Part shown: in pieces, positions 19,176-28,448 of the stretch
Numbering within the stretch: position 1 is the first letter of the stretch
How the letters are laid out: the number at the start of each line of letters is the position of its first letter
Source: Acinetobacter sp. A47
GTDB taxonomy: Bacteria > Pseudomonadota > Gammaproteobacteria > Pseudomonadales > Moraxellaceae
NCBI RefSeq assembly: GCF_000805455.1
Contig: NZ_JSUS01000032.1
Coordinates: 1 to 64,000, forward strand
Direction of reading: 5' to 3'
DNA: 64,000 bases
The notes under the pieces: model-generated
Databases searched by the model: none
What the model saw: the letters and a program-made list of their open reading frames with translations, nothing else
Told to the model about the DNA's origin: nothing
Position numbers and translations under genes: made by a program

Positions 19176-20201
19176 ATTGATTTGATTCTGATGTTTTAAG
19201 CGATATGCTTGCGGACTACAACCCATCATCTTGTTAAAGGCCCGGGTAAAATTGGCCGGGTTAGAATAACCCAGCTCATAAGCAATTGCTGTAATGGTCA
19301 GGGTAGAATGCTCTAATAAATCAATGGCACGTTCTGTGCTGATCTGCTGTTTTAATCCCTGAAACTCTACACCGTGTTGCTGCAAATAACGTTGCAGGGT
19401 TTTTGTAGAAAGGTTCAGGACTTTGGCACATTCAGTTAAGGTGGGTACCTGATTGGCTTGTCTGAGCATCATACTGATCCATTCCACTATTTCGCCTTGA
19501 TGGTAGATTTTCTGAATTTGTTCCTGACAACGTTGCTCAACCACTTTTAAGCTATGTGCGTCTGCCAAAGGTAAGGGCAGTGCCAGCTGTTGCTGGTCAA
19601 TCACGACCCGTATACCCGAAAGCCAGTGATAATTAAACTGGAAACTGGCTTTGACTAAGGAGAGATAACGTTCCTGATAAGCCGGTTCGGGAATACTTAA
19701 ATAGATCTGATAACGTTGTAACTGCTGGCCTGCCAGTTCGAGCAAACTGTAGTAAAAGGCCACGGCAATGGCTTCGATATGAAAGGCCAGACATGATTTA
19801 TTCATTTGCAAGACCGGTTCAAATAACAGCTCAACCTTTTGCTGGTGAGCTGGTAACTGAATACTGAGCTTAAAACTTGGCATAATCAGTCTAAAGTACT
19901 GCGCAATAAGTCTGAGCGCGTGTTCCAGATTCGGGCTGGTCATCAGGGCATAACCCACCAGACTATGCGAGCTAAGTTTAAGGTTTTTTCCTAGTACAAA
20001 GGCCAGATCCCGGGTATTGGGCAGGCTTAAAGCCATATCAATAAATTGCTCAATCTGTTGAATGGACAGCAGTTCTGTGCTTTCCAGTTGCTGCTGCAAG
20101 GCGATCAACACATGATTATCGTATTGATGCGTAGCGATTAAAATTTCGATCAGCCGTAAATAATAACGTGATGGAATCACCGGAATCTGCTGCTTCTGCA
20201 C
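19152..20201 (-). CDS. alkR: AraC/XylS-family regulator, probable AlkR of alkM
   Basis: A 349-residue regulator with an N-terminal arabinose-binding-like/OruR-type sensor domain (about 1-230). A C-terminal AraC DNA-binding domain carries two helix-turn-helix units: LTECAKVLNLSTKTLQRYL and ITAIAYELGYSNPANFTRAF, followed by GCSPQAYR. It is divergent from alkM with a 122-bp gap to the alkM ATG. In Acinetobacter baylyi a regulator of this family, AlkR, sits next to alkM and is needed for its alkane induction, so the symbol is assigned by family plus position. The start is a GTG at 20201. Two direct repeats in the shared promoter region are good candidates for its binding site. Confidence 0.85.
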   Translation of the reverse strand: MQKQQIPVIPSRYYLRLIEILIATHQYDNHVLIALQQQLESTELLSIQQIEQFIDMALSLPNTRDLAFVLGKNLKLSSHSLVGYALMTSPNLEHALRLIAQYFRLIMPSFKLSIQLPAHQQKVELLFEPVLQMNKSCLAFHIEAIAVAFYYSLLELAGQQLQRYQIYLSIPEPAYQERYLSLVKASFQFNYHWLSGIRVVIDQQQLALPLPLADAHSLKVVEQRCQEQIQKIYHQGEIVEWISMMLRQANQVPTLTECAKVLNLSTKTLQRYLQQHGVEFQGLKQQISTERAIDLLEHSTLTITAIAYELGYSNPANFTRAFNKMMGCSPQAYRLKHQNQINSFQNDHT

Positions 20202-20216
20202 AAGAAAAACTCAGTA

Positions 20217-20253
20217 AAGTCTTAAAATGATATTAGCAAGTCTTAAAATGATA
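20217..20253 (+). promoter_or_regulatory. Two 16-bp direct repeats, probable AlkR operator
   Basis: The same 16 bases, AAGTCTTAAAATGATA, occur at 20217-20232 and 20238-20253. The start-to-start distance is 21 bp, two turns of the helix, as in XylS/AraC-type tandem half-sites. They lie in the alkR-alkM divergent region, 71 bp before the alkM ATG. Binding by AlkR is inferred. Confidence 0.75.
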
Positions 20254-20323
20254 ATATATGGCTGCTGTAAAATTACACAATCACTTCAAGCGAAACAGGA
20301 TGGATTTGATTGAGGAGATTGTA

Positions 20324-21517
20324 ATGAATATGCATACTCAACTGCATGTCGAGCAGGCTACAACAACATTTAAAGATAAAAAACGTCATTTATGGCTATT
20401 GGGACTGGCTGTTCCTGTAATTGCCATGAGTGGTTTGGCTGGTTACCAGTTTGGCCCGAAGAAAACCCGGAAACTTTTTGCTTCATTTGGCCCCATATTT
20501 TTACATGGTGTGATTCCAGCACTGGATAAATTTGTTGGGGAGGATAGCGAAAATCCTCCAGTAGAGGCTATTGCTGCGCTTGAAGCCGATCCATACTATG
20601 CGCGAATCGTAAAACTGTATATTCCATTGCAGTATGCAGCAAATCTGTATGGGGCTTATCTTGCCAGCCGTAACGATACATCAGTTACTGATCAGGTGTT
20701 ATTGGGTACCCTGGTTGGCATGGTCAATGGTATTGCGATTAATACCGCACATGAACTGTGTCACAAAACCGGCCGACTGGAACATTATCTGTCGCATCTG
20801 GCTCTGGCACCATCGGGTTATAATCATTTTCGTATTGAGCATCCTTACGGTCATCACCGTCGTGTTGCTACACCAGAAGATCCTGCATCATCACAGTTTG
20901 GTGAAAGCTTCTGGAGGTTTTTACCGCGGACGGTGATAGGCAGTTTTAAATCGGCGATTGAAATTGAAAATAAACGTTTGCAACGAAAACAATTATCGTT
21001 CTGGTGTAAGGAAAATGAGTTGATTCATGGTTGGGCCATGTCAGCTCTGTATCATGCGGCGATGTTAAGCACTTTTGGCAGGCGTTCGGTACCATTTCAG
21101 GTCACGCAGGCAGCCTATGCGGTGACCTTGTTTGAATCGGTCAATTATATTGAGCATTATGGCTTGCAGCGTGAGAAAAAGCCCAATGGCCAATATGAAC
21201 GGACTTTGCCTGAGCATAGCTGGAACAATAATAATGTGGTGACCAACTTGTTCCTGTACCAGTTACAACGTCACTCCGATCATCATGCCAATCCGACCCG
21301 AAGCTTTCAGACCTTACGCCACTTTGAAAATGCGCCGCAGTTACCTGCAGGGTATGGTGCCATGATTTTACCAGCCTTTGTTCCGGCATGGTGGTCAAAG
21401 ATTATGGATGATCGGGTCGTAAGCCATTATCAAGGTAAGCTGGATAAAATTAATATTTATCCTGCGGCCAGAAAAAAGATGTTAGAAAAATATGGTGATC
21501 ACGATGCTGTGGCCTGA
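20324..21517 (+). CDS. alkM: Alkane 1-monooxygenase (integral-membrane di-iron hydroxylase)
   Basis: The enzyme oxidises the terminal carbon of medium- to long-chain n-alkanes to 1-alkanols in the inner membrane, using O2 and electrons from rubredoxin. From the ATG at 20324 (GAGGAG upstream) it has 397 residues. An in-frame codon at 20258 would add 22 residues without a ribosome-binding site. All di-iron histidine boxes are visible: HELCHK, IEHPYGHHRRV, LQRHSDHHANP, plus the NYIEHYGL box. Hydrophobic helices include LWLLGLAVPVIAMSGLAGY. It is divergent from the alkR-like gene and ends in a terminator. No rubredoxin or rubredoxin reductase gene lies in the window, as is usual in Acinetobacter where these are unlinked. 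Confidence 0.95.
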   Translation: MNMHTQLHVEQATTTFKDKKRHLWLLGLAVPVIAMSGLAGYQFGPKKTRKLFASFGPIFLHGVIPALDKFVGEDSENPPVEAIAALEADPYYARIVKLYIPLQYAANLYGAYLASRNDTSVTDQVLLGTLVGMVNGIAINTAHELCHKTGRLEHYLSHLALAPSGYNHFRIEHPYGHHRRVATPEDPASSQFGESFWRFLPRTVIGSFKSAIEIENKRLQRKQLSFWCKENELIHGWAMSALYHAAMLSTFGRRSVPFQVTQAAYAVTLFESVNYIEHYGLQREKKPNGQYERTLPEHSWNNNNVVTNLFLYQLQRHSDHHANPTRSFQTLRHFENAPQLPAGYGAMILPAFVPAWWSKIMDDRVVSHYQGKLDKINIYPAARKKMLEKYGDHDAVA

Positions 21518-21536
21518 ACCGGCCGGCGAAATCACA

Positions 21537-21564
21537 AAATCAGCCTGAGCAGGCTGATTTTTTT
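21537..21564. terminator. Terminator after alkM
   Basis: Hairpin AAATCAGCCT-GAGC-AGGCTGATTT followed by a T-run. It sits between convergent alkM and the KTSC gene. Confidence 0.9.
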
Positions 21565-21569
21565 ATGGG

Positions 21570-21779
21570 TTATGCCGAAATGCAGAGTCGTTTAAAATGT
21601 AAGTCAAACTCAAGATACTTGTGAACAAAGGCCGTTTTATCATGGGTGCGCAGTAAATTATTATAGATAAATTCTGGAACAGGATGATAAAGCTCGCCTG
21701 AGCCGTTGCTATAGAAAATCTTTAAATAGCGTGAAGAAACATCATATTTCCACGAAGTTACAACAACAGGTTTTTGCAT
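21570..21779 (-). CDS. KTSC-domain small protein
   Basis: A 69-residue protein that fits the KTSC domain family: a first strand around WKYDVSSRYLKIFYSNGSG, ELYHPVPEFIYNNLLRTHDK and a final basic/aromatic stretch (HKYLEFDLHFKRL). KTSC proteins are small, often next to unrelated genes, and of unknown function, with suggested links to nucleic acid-related proteins. The motif match is partial. It is convergent with alkM and shares its terminator. Confidence 0.72.
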   Translation of the reverse strand: MQKPVVVTSWKYDVSSRYLKIFYSNGSGELYHPVPEFIYNNLLRTHDKTAFVHKYLEFDLHFKRLCISA

Positions 21780-21978
21780 AGTTTTTTGTCCCCATCTTGA
21801 TTTGATCTTTTAGTACATATTGAACAACTCTTATCCTTGTTTCTTTGACACTACTCCAACTTGGACAGGCTGACAATTGATAAATGAAGCTGGCTATAAA
21901 TTTATAAGTATAAGAATTGTAAAAAATTAGCTATAGCTATTTAGGCGGGGAAGGACGGATTGCACCTGTGCCTGCAGG

Positions 21979-22008
21979 CAAAAAGAAACCACCCTGAAAA
22001 GGGTGGTT
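21979..22008 (-). terminator. Terminator of ahpC
   Basis: On the minus strand, AACCACCC-TTTTCA-GGGTGGTT is followed by TCTTTTT. It lies 27 bp after the ahpC stop codon. Confidence 0.85.
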
Positions 22009-22035
22009 CCGGATGACTTGATCTAATCTGGATAA

Positions 22036-22599
22036 TTAGATTTTACCAACTAGGTCGATAGATGGAGCAAGTGTTGCTTCACCTTCTTTCCATTTAGCTG
22101 GGCAAACTTCGCCTGGGTGAGCATGTACGTATTGAGCAGCTTTTACTTTACGAAGAAGTTCAGATGCGTCACGGCCGATGCCACCAGCGTTGATTTCAAC
22201 GATCTGGATTTTGCCTTCTGGATCGATTACGAAAGTACCACGGTCAGCAAGACCAGCAGCTTCGATTAATACGTCGAAGTTTTTAGAAAGTGTCCAGGTT
22301 GGATCGCCGATCAATGGGTACTGGATTTTACCAATTACGTCTGAAGTGTCGTGCCAAGCTTTGTGCGTGAAGTGAGTGTCAGTAGACACGCCGTAGATTT
22401 CAACGCCTAATTTTTGGAATTCAGCATAGTTGTCAGCAAGATCGCCTAACTCAGTTGGACATACGAAAGTAAAGTCAGCTGGGTAGAAGAATACAACAGA
22501 CCATTTACCTTTAAGATCTGCTTCTGATACGTCAATAAATTGACCGTTGTGGTACGCAGTTGCTTTAAATGGTTTAACTTCAGTATTAATTAAGCTCAT
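22036..22599 (-). CDS. ahpC: Alkyl hydroperoxide reductase subunit C (peroxiredoxin)
   Basis: A 2-Cys peroxiredoxin that reduces hydrogen peroxide and organic hydroperoxides and is recycled by AhpF. Starting at the ATG that begins [11 protein letters not shown] gives 187 residues, the standard length. Upstream in-frame codons (from 22611) add only four residues. The peroxidatic Cys 47 is in [10 protein letters not shown] and the resolving Cys is in [33 protein letters not shown] is also typical. It is monocistronic with a long upstream region where OxyR control would be expected, though I could not point to a convincing OxyR site by eye. Confidence 0.97.
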   Translation of the reverse strand: MSLINTEVKPFKATAYHNGQFIDVSEADLKGKWSVVFFYPADFTFVCPTELGDLADNYAEFQKLGVEIYGVSTDTHFTHKAWHDTSDVIGKIQYPLIGDPTWTLSKNFDVLIEAAGLADRGTFVIDPEGKIQIVEINAGGIGRDASELLRKVKAAQYVHAHPGEVCPAKWKEGEATLAPSIDLVGKI

Positions 22600-23297
22600 C
22601 ATTGTCTCCATGATTGAGGTTTTATTGAGAGGCTAACGCCTTACTTGTTTACGAGGTCTAGAATAAATAATTTTTAGTTATTGGGGAAATAGTATTTTTA
22701 CATGACTAAAATCGGAAAATTGAATAACTCAATTAAAAACGACTTTCACCCAAAGATATCTGCTCTATTTGACGACATAAAAATGAAGTAAACATGACAA
22801 ATATCTGAAAACTAACGTGCATAACAACATGAAGTCTAAGCCGTAAAAATTCAAGGGTAAAATTGAAAAATTCTAAAAATATATAAAAAACCAAGATATA
22901 CGATTAAATTTTCTTCAAGTCTGGGGCAGATTTTAAAATTGCCATGCGAAGCTTCATCACTGGCACAGACTTGCCGTTTGCTTGTGATTGACAGGACGCA
23001 TGCTGTAGCTAAACAGTTTCATGAGATGCCATTTCAATATGTAGATAGCAAATCATCAGCAGGCGCTTTGAGAAACAAATGCAGATAACAACCGGACTGA
23101 TTGGGTGCAATCGTTGATCAGGCTCTTTAAAAAGAGATCAGGTATTTGCTAAAAAACGCGTTGAACAGCCCCCCAAATCTTGAGTTGTATGAGAGGGACT
23201 GTGTCAATATTGGCAGGAGTTTGATGCAGTTTCTTTGCATAGCAAGGCTTTAAGGCGTAAAATAACCGATTAGTTTATTTTTCAGGAAAGCTGTTCA
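22600..23297. other. About 700 bp without a gene between ahpC and hrpA
   Basis: No convincing reading frame on either strand. The left part should hold the ahpC promoter. Around 23112-23143 a small hairpin (CTCTTT-AA-AAAGAG) is flanked by the direct repeat ATCAGG. The rest is A+T-rich and looks like degraded sequence or untranslated leader. The hrpA ribosome-binding site (AGGA at about 23284) lies at the right edge. Confidence 0.6.
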
Positions 23298-26200
23298 GTG
23301 CAGAGTCATTTAAATGTAGATCAATTGGTTATGGCACGTGACCGTCACCGTTTAAATCGACTGCGCAAAGATAAAAAAACACAGCCGGCAGACATCGAAA
23401 AACTGTTTGAACAGTCCAACCATAAAGTCAGGCAGCGTCTTGCTCGTATTCCAAAGATTAAACTTAATCAGGATTTACCGGTCACCCAGTACGCAGATCG
23501 TTTGATTGAAGCGATTCAAAAGCATCAGGTGATTATTGTGGCGGGTGAAACCGGTTCTGGTAAAACCACCCAGTTACCCCAGATTGCCATGCTGGCCGGT
23601 CGCGGCTTGACCGGCATGATTGGTCATACCCAGCCACGTCGTCTGGCTGCACGGAGTGTTTCGCAGCGTATTGCCGAAGAAGTAGGTGAGAAGCTGGGTG
23701 AATCGATTGGTTTTAAAGTCCGTTTCAATGAGCAGGGCTCACAAGATTCAATTGTTCGTTTGATGACCGATGGTATCTTGCTGGCTGAACTGACCAATGA
23801 CCGGTTTCTGTCAAAATACGACACCATTATTATTGATGAGGCGCACGAACGTTCACTCAATATTGACTTTATCATGGGCTACCTCAAGCAGCTATTGCCT
23901 AAGCGTCCCGATTTAAAGGTCATCGTGACTTCGGCAACCCTCGATGTAAACCGTTTTAGCCAGTATTTTAATAATGCGCCGATTTTTGAAGTGGAAGGGC
24001 GTAGTTATCCTGTCGAAGTGCGTTATCGGCCTATTTCCGAGCTCAGCATTGTCGGCAGTGATGATGATGAATTTGACGATTTTGAAGAAAACCTGCCGCG
24101 TGCAGTGGTACAGGCTGTCGAAGAATGTTTTGCCGATGCAGAAAGCAAAGGTCATCCTGAACATGCCGATATCCTTATTTTTGCCAGTACGGAACAGGAA
24201 ATCCGTGAATTGCAGGAGACCTTGCAGAAGTATGGTCCCCGTCATACCGAAGTGTTGCCTTTATATGCACGTTTGGCGCTAGCAGAACAGCAAAAGATTT
24301 TTAATCCGGGCGGTAAAGGCCGGCGTATCATTATTGCCACCAACGTGGCTGAAACTGCCCTGACAGTACCCAATATTCGCTATGTGATTGATAGTGGTTT
24401 TGCCCGTATTTCACGTTATAACTATCGTTCACGGGTACAACGCCTTCCAATTGAAGCCATTTCACAGGCAGCAGCCAATCAACGTAAAGGCCGTTGTGGT
24501 CGTATTGCGGCGGGTATTTGTATTCGCCTATATAGCGAAGAAGATTTTCTAAGCCGTCCAGAGTTCACCGAACCGGAAATTAAACGAACCAACTTGGCCT
24601 CTGTTATTTTGCAAATGCAAAGCCTAGGTCTAGGTCGTCTGGAAGATTTTGATTTTATCGAACCACCCGATTTTCGTCTGGTCAATGATGGTCGGAAGCT
24701 ACTCATTGAGTTAGGTGCACTGAGTGAGAAAAAAGCTCCTCTTTTGCAAAGAGAGGTTGGGGGAGATTTATCTAAACAGAATCCCCCTCAATCCCCCTTT
24801 AATAAAGGGGGAAGTCAAGATAGCCTAACCAAAGTCGGTCAGATGATGGCTCGTATGCCGATTGACCCGCGACTGGCACGTATGATCATTGGCGGGGCAC
24901 ATTTTGGTGTGCTCAAAGAAACCCTGATTATTGTCAGTGCCCTGGCAATTCAAGATCCGCGTGAAAGACCTGCCGACAAGCAAATGCAGGCCGATCAGAA
25001 GCATGCGTTATTTAAAGAAGCAGATTCAGACTTCTTATTCTACTTAAAGCTCTGGAATACCCTGCAAACCAGTCCGGATACACAGACGGAAAACAAGCGC
25101 CGTCAATTTGCACGTCAGCATTTTTTAAGCTGGTTGCGTTTGCGTGAATGGAAGCAGACCCACCAGCAACTGGTCGAGCTGGCCGAAAGCTTAAAACTGA
25201 GTTTTAATGAGAAAGGTGCCAATTATGAAAACCTGCACCGTGCTTTATTAACTGGGCTGCTTTCATTTATTGCCAATAAAACCGATGAACGTAATACCTT
25301 TATGGCAGTACGTCAGCAGAAAGCCAAAGTGTTTCCGGCCAGTAGCTTGCACAAGACCAATACCGCCTGGGTGATGGCCTTCGAGATGGTGGAAACCTCT
25401 CAGGTGTATTTACGGACTTTGGCCAAAATTGATCCGGAATGGATTTTGCTGGCAGCACGCGATTTATTGAAATACCACTATTTTGAACCGCACTGGTCCA
25501 AGAAAGCCGGTATTGTAAATGCCTATGCCCAGATTTCTCTGTTTGGTTTAATCATTGAACCGAAACGTTTGATCAACTTTGAAAAGGTGGATCAGCCTGC
25601 GGCCCATGAGATCTTTTTACGCGATGCGCTAACCACTGGCAATTTGGGCATTACACCACCGTTCTTGAAGCATAACCTGTTAAAACTCGAAGAAGTGGAG
25701 CGGGTTGAGGATAAATTACGTCGCCGTGATCTGGTGGTCGATGAAGAAACCATTTATCAGTTCTATGCTGAAAAAGTGCCTGCTGAAATTGCCAGCCGTC
25801 GCAGTTTTGAGGACTGGCGTGCTACGGTAGAACCCGATCATCCCCGCTATCTGTTTGTCGATGATGATGCATTGTGGATGAATGATCGTCCGACCACACA
25901 ACAATTCCCTGACTATTTGCACAATGGTCAATTGCGTTTGGCGGCCAGCTATCGATTTGATCCAAGCCATGATGAAGATGGGGCAACCGTCAAGATTCCA
26001 GTGCAGGCTTTACCGCAAGTGGATGAAAAACAATGGTCATGGGGTATCCCTGGCTGGCGTCAAGACTTGATCGAGGCGTTACTCAAGGCTTTGCCAAAAG
26101 ACAAGCGCCGTAATCTGGTACCGATTCCGGATACTGCGAAAAAACTGATGCAAGGCGTTGATGCAACGCATTTACGTGAACATCTGTTTAGTTATCTGGC

Positions 26201-27236
26201 TTTTGCTTTGCGTGGTGAGCAGATTACGGAAAAAGATTTTTCTTTTGAGCGGATTGAGCAATATCTGGTGCCTTTTATTAAGGTTATTGATGAAAAAGGC
26301 AAGCTGATTGCACAAGGCCGCGATCTGGATGAGTTAAAGGCCCGTTGTCGTGTGGAGACCCACCGTCCGGTGAAGCAGCAAAAAGGTGAATTTAAAACCT
26401 TCCCTGAAAACTTTATTTTTGAGGCATCTCAGAAAGTTACAGGTGTAGTGGTCAAGCAGTATCAGGCCTTGGTTCCAACCAGACTTTTTGCCGAGCTTGA
26501 GGCGAAGGATGAATCTGGTGTGGTGATTCAAACCTTTAACGATCAGGCCGAGGCAATCAGGCAACATCGAGAAGGGGTAATCCGCCTTGTGCATATGCAG
26601 CTGGGGGATTTAATCCGTCAGCTCAAAAAGCAGATTTCCAAACCGCTGGCGCTGGCCTATTCGCCTTTAGGTGAACGTGCCAAGCTGGAACAGATGCTGG
26701 TCTATGCAACCTTGCAGGTTTCGATTCAGGAGCTACCAAAAAATGCCGATGAATTTCAGCAGTTATTGACTGAAATCAAAAAGCGGTTTTTAGCAAATGG
26801 TCAACAGACATTAACTGATTTAACTGAAATATTTACCCAATGGCAGCAAGTACGCCGCGAGTTGCTGGTACTGGATCAGGATATTTTTGGCCGGAGTGTA
26901 GATGATATTGAAGATCAGCTTGATTTAATGTCATTAGCAGACTTTGTATATAGCCGGCCAGCCGAGATTTGGCAGGAATATCCACGTTATTTGAAAGCGT
27001 TGCTATTGCGTTTGGAGCGATTGCCAAATAATCTACAACGTGATCTGGCTGCCATTGATGAAGTCGATCCATGGATGGACAAAGTATTTAAATTTAAAAA
27101 TGATCCTAAAATCAAAGAATTGTATTTGATGTTGGAAGAATTGCGAATTTCCTTGTTTTCTCAACCGATGAAGACAAAGCTGCCTATTTCGCCAACTAGA
27201 TTACAAAAACTATGGGATCGATTGGCAATCGGTTAA
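23298..27236 (+). CDS. hrpA: ATP-dependent RNA helicase HrpA
   Basis: A 1312-residue DEAH-box helicase. RecA-like domains carry Walker A GETGSGKTTQLPQ (about residue 85), the DEAH box in IIIDEAHERSLNIDF (about 180), SAT (VIVTSATLD) and the motif VI sequence QRKGRCGR (about 400). Then come the winged-helix/ratchet and OB regions and the long HrpA-specific C-terminal domain (DUF3418). In E. coli, HrpA acts on stalled ribosomes. The start is GTG at 23298; an ATG at 23331 is an alternative. About 30 low-complexity residues near 478-510 (including REVGGDLSKQNPPQSPFNKG) interrupt the segment before MARMPIDPRLARM. They come from a palindromic repeat element inserted in frame. Confidence 0.95.
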   Translation: MQSHLNVDQLVMARDRHRLNRLRKDKKTQPADIEKLFEQSNHKVRQRLARIPKIKLNQDLPVTQYADRLIEAIQKHQVIIVAGETGSGKTTQLPQIAMLAGRGLTGMIGHTQPRRLAARSVSQRIAEEVGEKLGESIGFKVRFNEQGSQDSIVRLMTDGILLAELTNDRFLSKYDTIIIDEAHERSLNIDFIMGYLKQLLPKRPDLKVIVTSATLDVNRFSQYFNNAPIFEVEGRSYPVEVRYRPISELSIVGSDDDEFDDFEENLPRAVVQAVEECFADAESKGHPEHADILIFASTEQEIRELQETLQKYGPRHTEVLPLYARLALAEQQKIFNPGGKGRRIIIATNVAETALTVPNIRYVIDSGFARISRYNYRSRVQRLPIEAISQAAANQRKGRCGRIAAGICIRLYSEEDFLSRPEFTEPEIKRTNLASVILQMQSLGLGRLEDFDFIEPPDFRLVNDGRKLLIELGALSEKKAPLLQREVGGDLSKQNPPQSPFNKGGSQDSLTKVGQMMARMPIDPRLARMIIGGAHFGVLKETLIIVSALAIQDPRERPADKQMQADQKHALFKEADSDFLFYLKLWNTLQTSPDTQTENKRRQFARQHFLSWLRLREWKQTHQQLVELAESLKLSFNEKGANYENLHRALLTGLLSFIANKTDERNTFMAVRQQKAKVFPASSLHKTNTAWVMAFEMVETSQVYLRTLAKIDPEWILLAARDLLKYHYFEPHWSKKAGIVNAYAQISLFGLIIEPKRLINFEKVDQPAAHEIFLRDALTTGNLGITPPFLKHNLLKLEEVERVEDKLRRRDLVVDEETIYQFYAEKVPAEIASRRSFEDWRATVEPDHPRYLFVDDDALWMNDRPTTQQFPDYLHNGQLRLAASYRFDPSHDEDGATVKIPVQALPQVDEKQWSWGIPGWRQDLIEALLKALPKDKRRNLVPIPDTAKKLMQGVDATHLREHLFSYLAFALRGEQITEKDFSFERIEQYLVPFIKVIDEKGKLIAQGRDLDELKARCRVETHRPVKQQKGEFKTFPENFIFEASQKVTGVVVKQYQALVPTRLFAELEAKDESGVVIQTFNDQAEAIRQHREGVIRLVHMQLGDLIRQLKKQISKPLALAYSPLGERAKLEQMLVYATLQVSIQELPKNADEFQQLLTEIKKRFLANGQQTLTDLTEIFTQWQQVRRELLVLDQDIFGRSVDDIEDQLDLMSLADFVYSRPAEIWQEYPRYLKALLLRLERLPNNLQRDLAAIDEVDPWMDKVFKFKNDPKIKELYLMLEELRISLFSQPMKTKLPISPTRLQKLWDRLAIG
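24729..24814. repeat. Palindromic repeat element inserted in frame within hrpA
   Basis: About 86 bp holding two hairpins. One is CTCTTTTGCAAAGAG-like, near 24740. The other is the perfect CCCCCTTT (24793-24800) / AAAGGGGG (24804-24811). GGTTGGGGGAGATT on the left also pairs roughly with AATCCCCCTCAATCC on the right. The C-run/G-run style is that of dispersed intergenic repeats. It encodes Pro/Gly/Ser-rich residues with no stop codon. Confidence 0.75.
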
Positions 27237-27281
27237 ACTGAGAAATATGAATTTTAGAAGCATTCTTTACAGGAGTTTTAC

Positions 27282-28388
27282 ATGGGCATCCGTATAACAG
27301 GTACAGGGTTATTTCACCCGACCGAATCTATTTCCAATGAAGAGTTGGTTGAAAGTTTAAATGCTTATGTAGAACAATATAACCAAGACAACGCGGCTCG
27401 AATCGAAGCAGGTGAAATCGAGGCTTTACGTGGTTCAAGTCCTGAATTTATCGAAAAAGCATCGGGAATTAAACGTCGTTACGTAGTTGAAAAATCTGGT
27501 ATTTTAGACCCTGAGCGCTTGCGTCCACGTTTACAGGAACGTAGCAATGATGAACTTTCACTTCAAGCGGAGTGGGGGGTAATTGCTGCCAAGCAGGCGA
27601 TGGAAAATGCAGGGATAACTGCAGATGACATCGACGTGGTGATTTTAGCCTGTTCAAACATGCAACGTGCTTATCCTGCGGTGGCTATCGAGATCCAGTC
27701 TGCACTTGGAATTAAAGGTTATGCTTACGATATGAATGTAGCGTGTTCTGCTGCAACATTCGGTTTGAAGCAGGCCTATGATGCTGTGAAATGTGGTGCT
27801 CGCCGTGTGCTATTGCTGAATGTTGAAATCACCTCAGGTCATTTGGACTACCGGTCTCGTGATGCACATTTCATTTTTGGTGATGTGGCAACCGCTTCTA
27901 TTATTGAAGATACTGAAACCAAATCAGGTTTTGAAATTTTAGATATTCATCTGTTTACCCAGTTCTCAAATAATATCCGTAATAACTTTGGTTTCTTGAA
28001 CCGTAGTGAAGATGCGGTAGTCGATGACAAGTTATTCCGTCAAGACGGTCGTAAAGTATTTAAAGAAGTATGTCCGCTTGTTGCAAAAATCATTACCGCA
28101 CAACTGGAAAAACTTGAATTAACCCCTGAACAGATCAAACGTTTCTGGTTGCATCAAGCCAATGCCAACATGAATGAACTGATTTTAAAACTGGTTGTCG
28201 GTAAAGATGCTGATCTTGAGCGTGCGCCGATCATTCTGGATGAGTTTGCCAATACCTCATCTGCAGGTGTGATCATCGCGATGCATCGTACTGGTGAACA
28301 GGTCAATGATGGTGAATACGCCGTGATTTCTTCATTCGGTGCTGGCTATTCAGTCGGTTCGATTGTGGTACAAAAGCATATTGCCTAA
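27282..28388 (+). CDS. Beta-ketoacyl-ACP synthase III-like protein (long FabH type)
   Basis: A 368-residue thiolase-fold condensing enzyme. The catalytic triad positions are visible: Cys in [15 protein letters not shown] (about residue 150), His in [12 protein letters not shown] and Asn in [15 protein letters not shown]. It is longer than housekeeping FabH (about 320) because of an N-terminal insertion (about 15-75, including [20 protein letters not shown]). Similar long forms in Pseudomonas accept longer acyl-CoA primers and feed beta-oxidation products into fatty acid synthesis; that activity is a reasonable but unproven reading here. It starts from an ATG with AGGAG and lies 45 bp downstream of hrpA. 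Confidence 0.88.
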   Translation: MGIRITGTGLFHPTESISNEELVESLNAYVEQYNQDNAARIEAGEIEALRGSSPEFIEKASGIKRRYVVEKSGILDPERLRPRLQERSNDELSLQAEWGVIAAKQAMENAGITADDIDVVILACSNMQRAYPAVAIEIQSALGIKGYAYDMNVACSAATFGLKQAYDAVKCGARRVLLLNVEITSGHLDYRSRDAHFIFGDVATASIIEDTETKSGFEILDIHLFTQFSNNIRNNFGFLNRSEDAVVDDKLFRQDGRKVFKEVCPLVAKIITAQLEKLELTPEQIKRFWLHQANANMNELILKLVVGKDADLERAPIILDEFANTSSAGVIIAMHRTGEQVNDGEYAVISSFGAGYSVGSIVVQKHIA

Positions 28389-28403
28389 GTCTTTGGTACA
28401 AAT

Positions 28404-28433
28404 AAAAAAACACCACGATTGTGGTGTTTTTTT
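28404..28433. terminator. Bidirectional terminator between FabH-like gene and lipA
   Basis: AAAAAAACACCAC-GATT-GTGGTGTTTTTTT. It is a perfect stem with A- and T-tails between convergent genes. Confidence 0.93.
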
Positions 28434-28448
28434 ATGTCTTATGAAACT

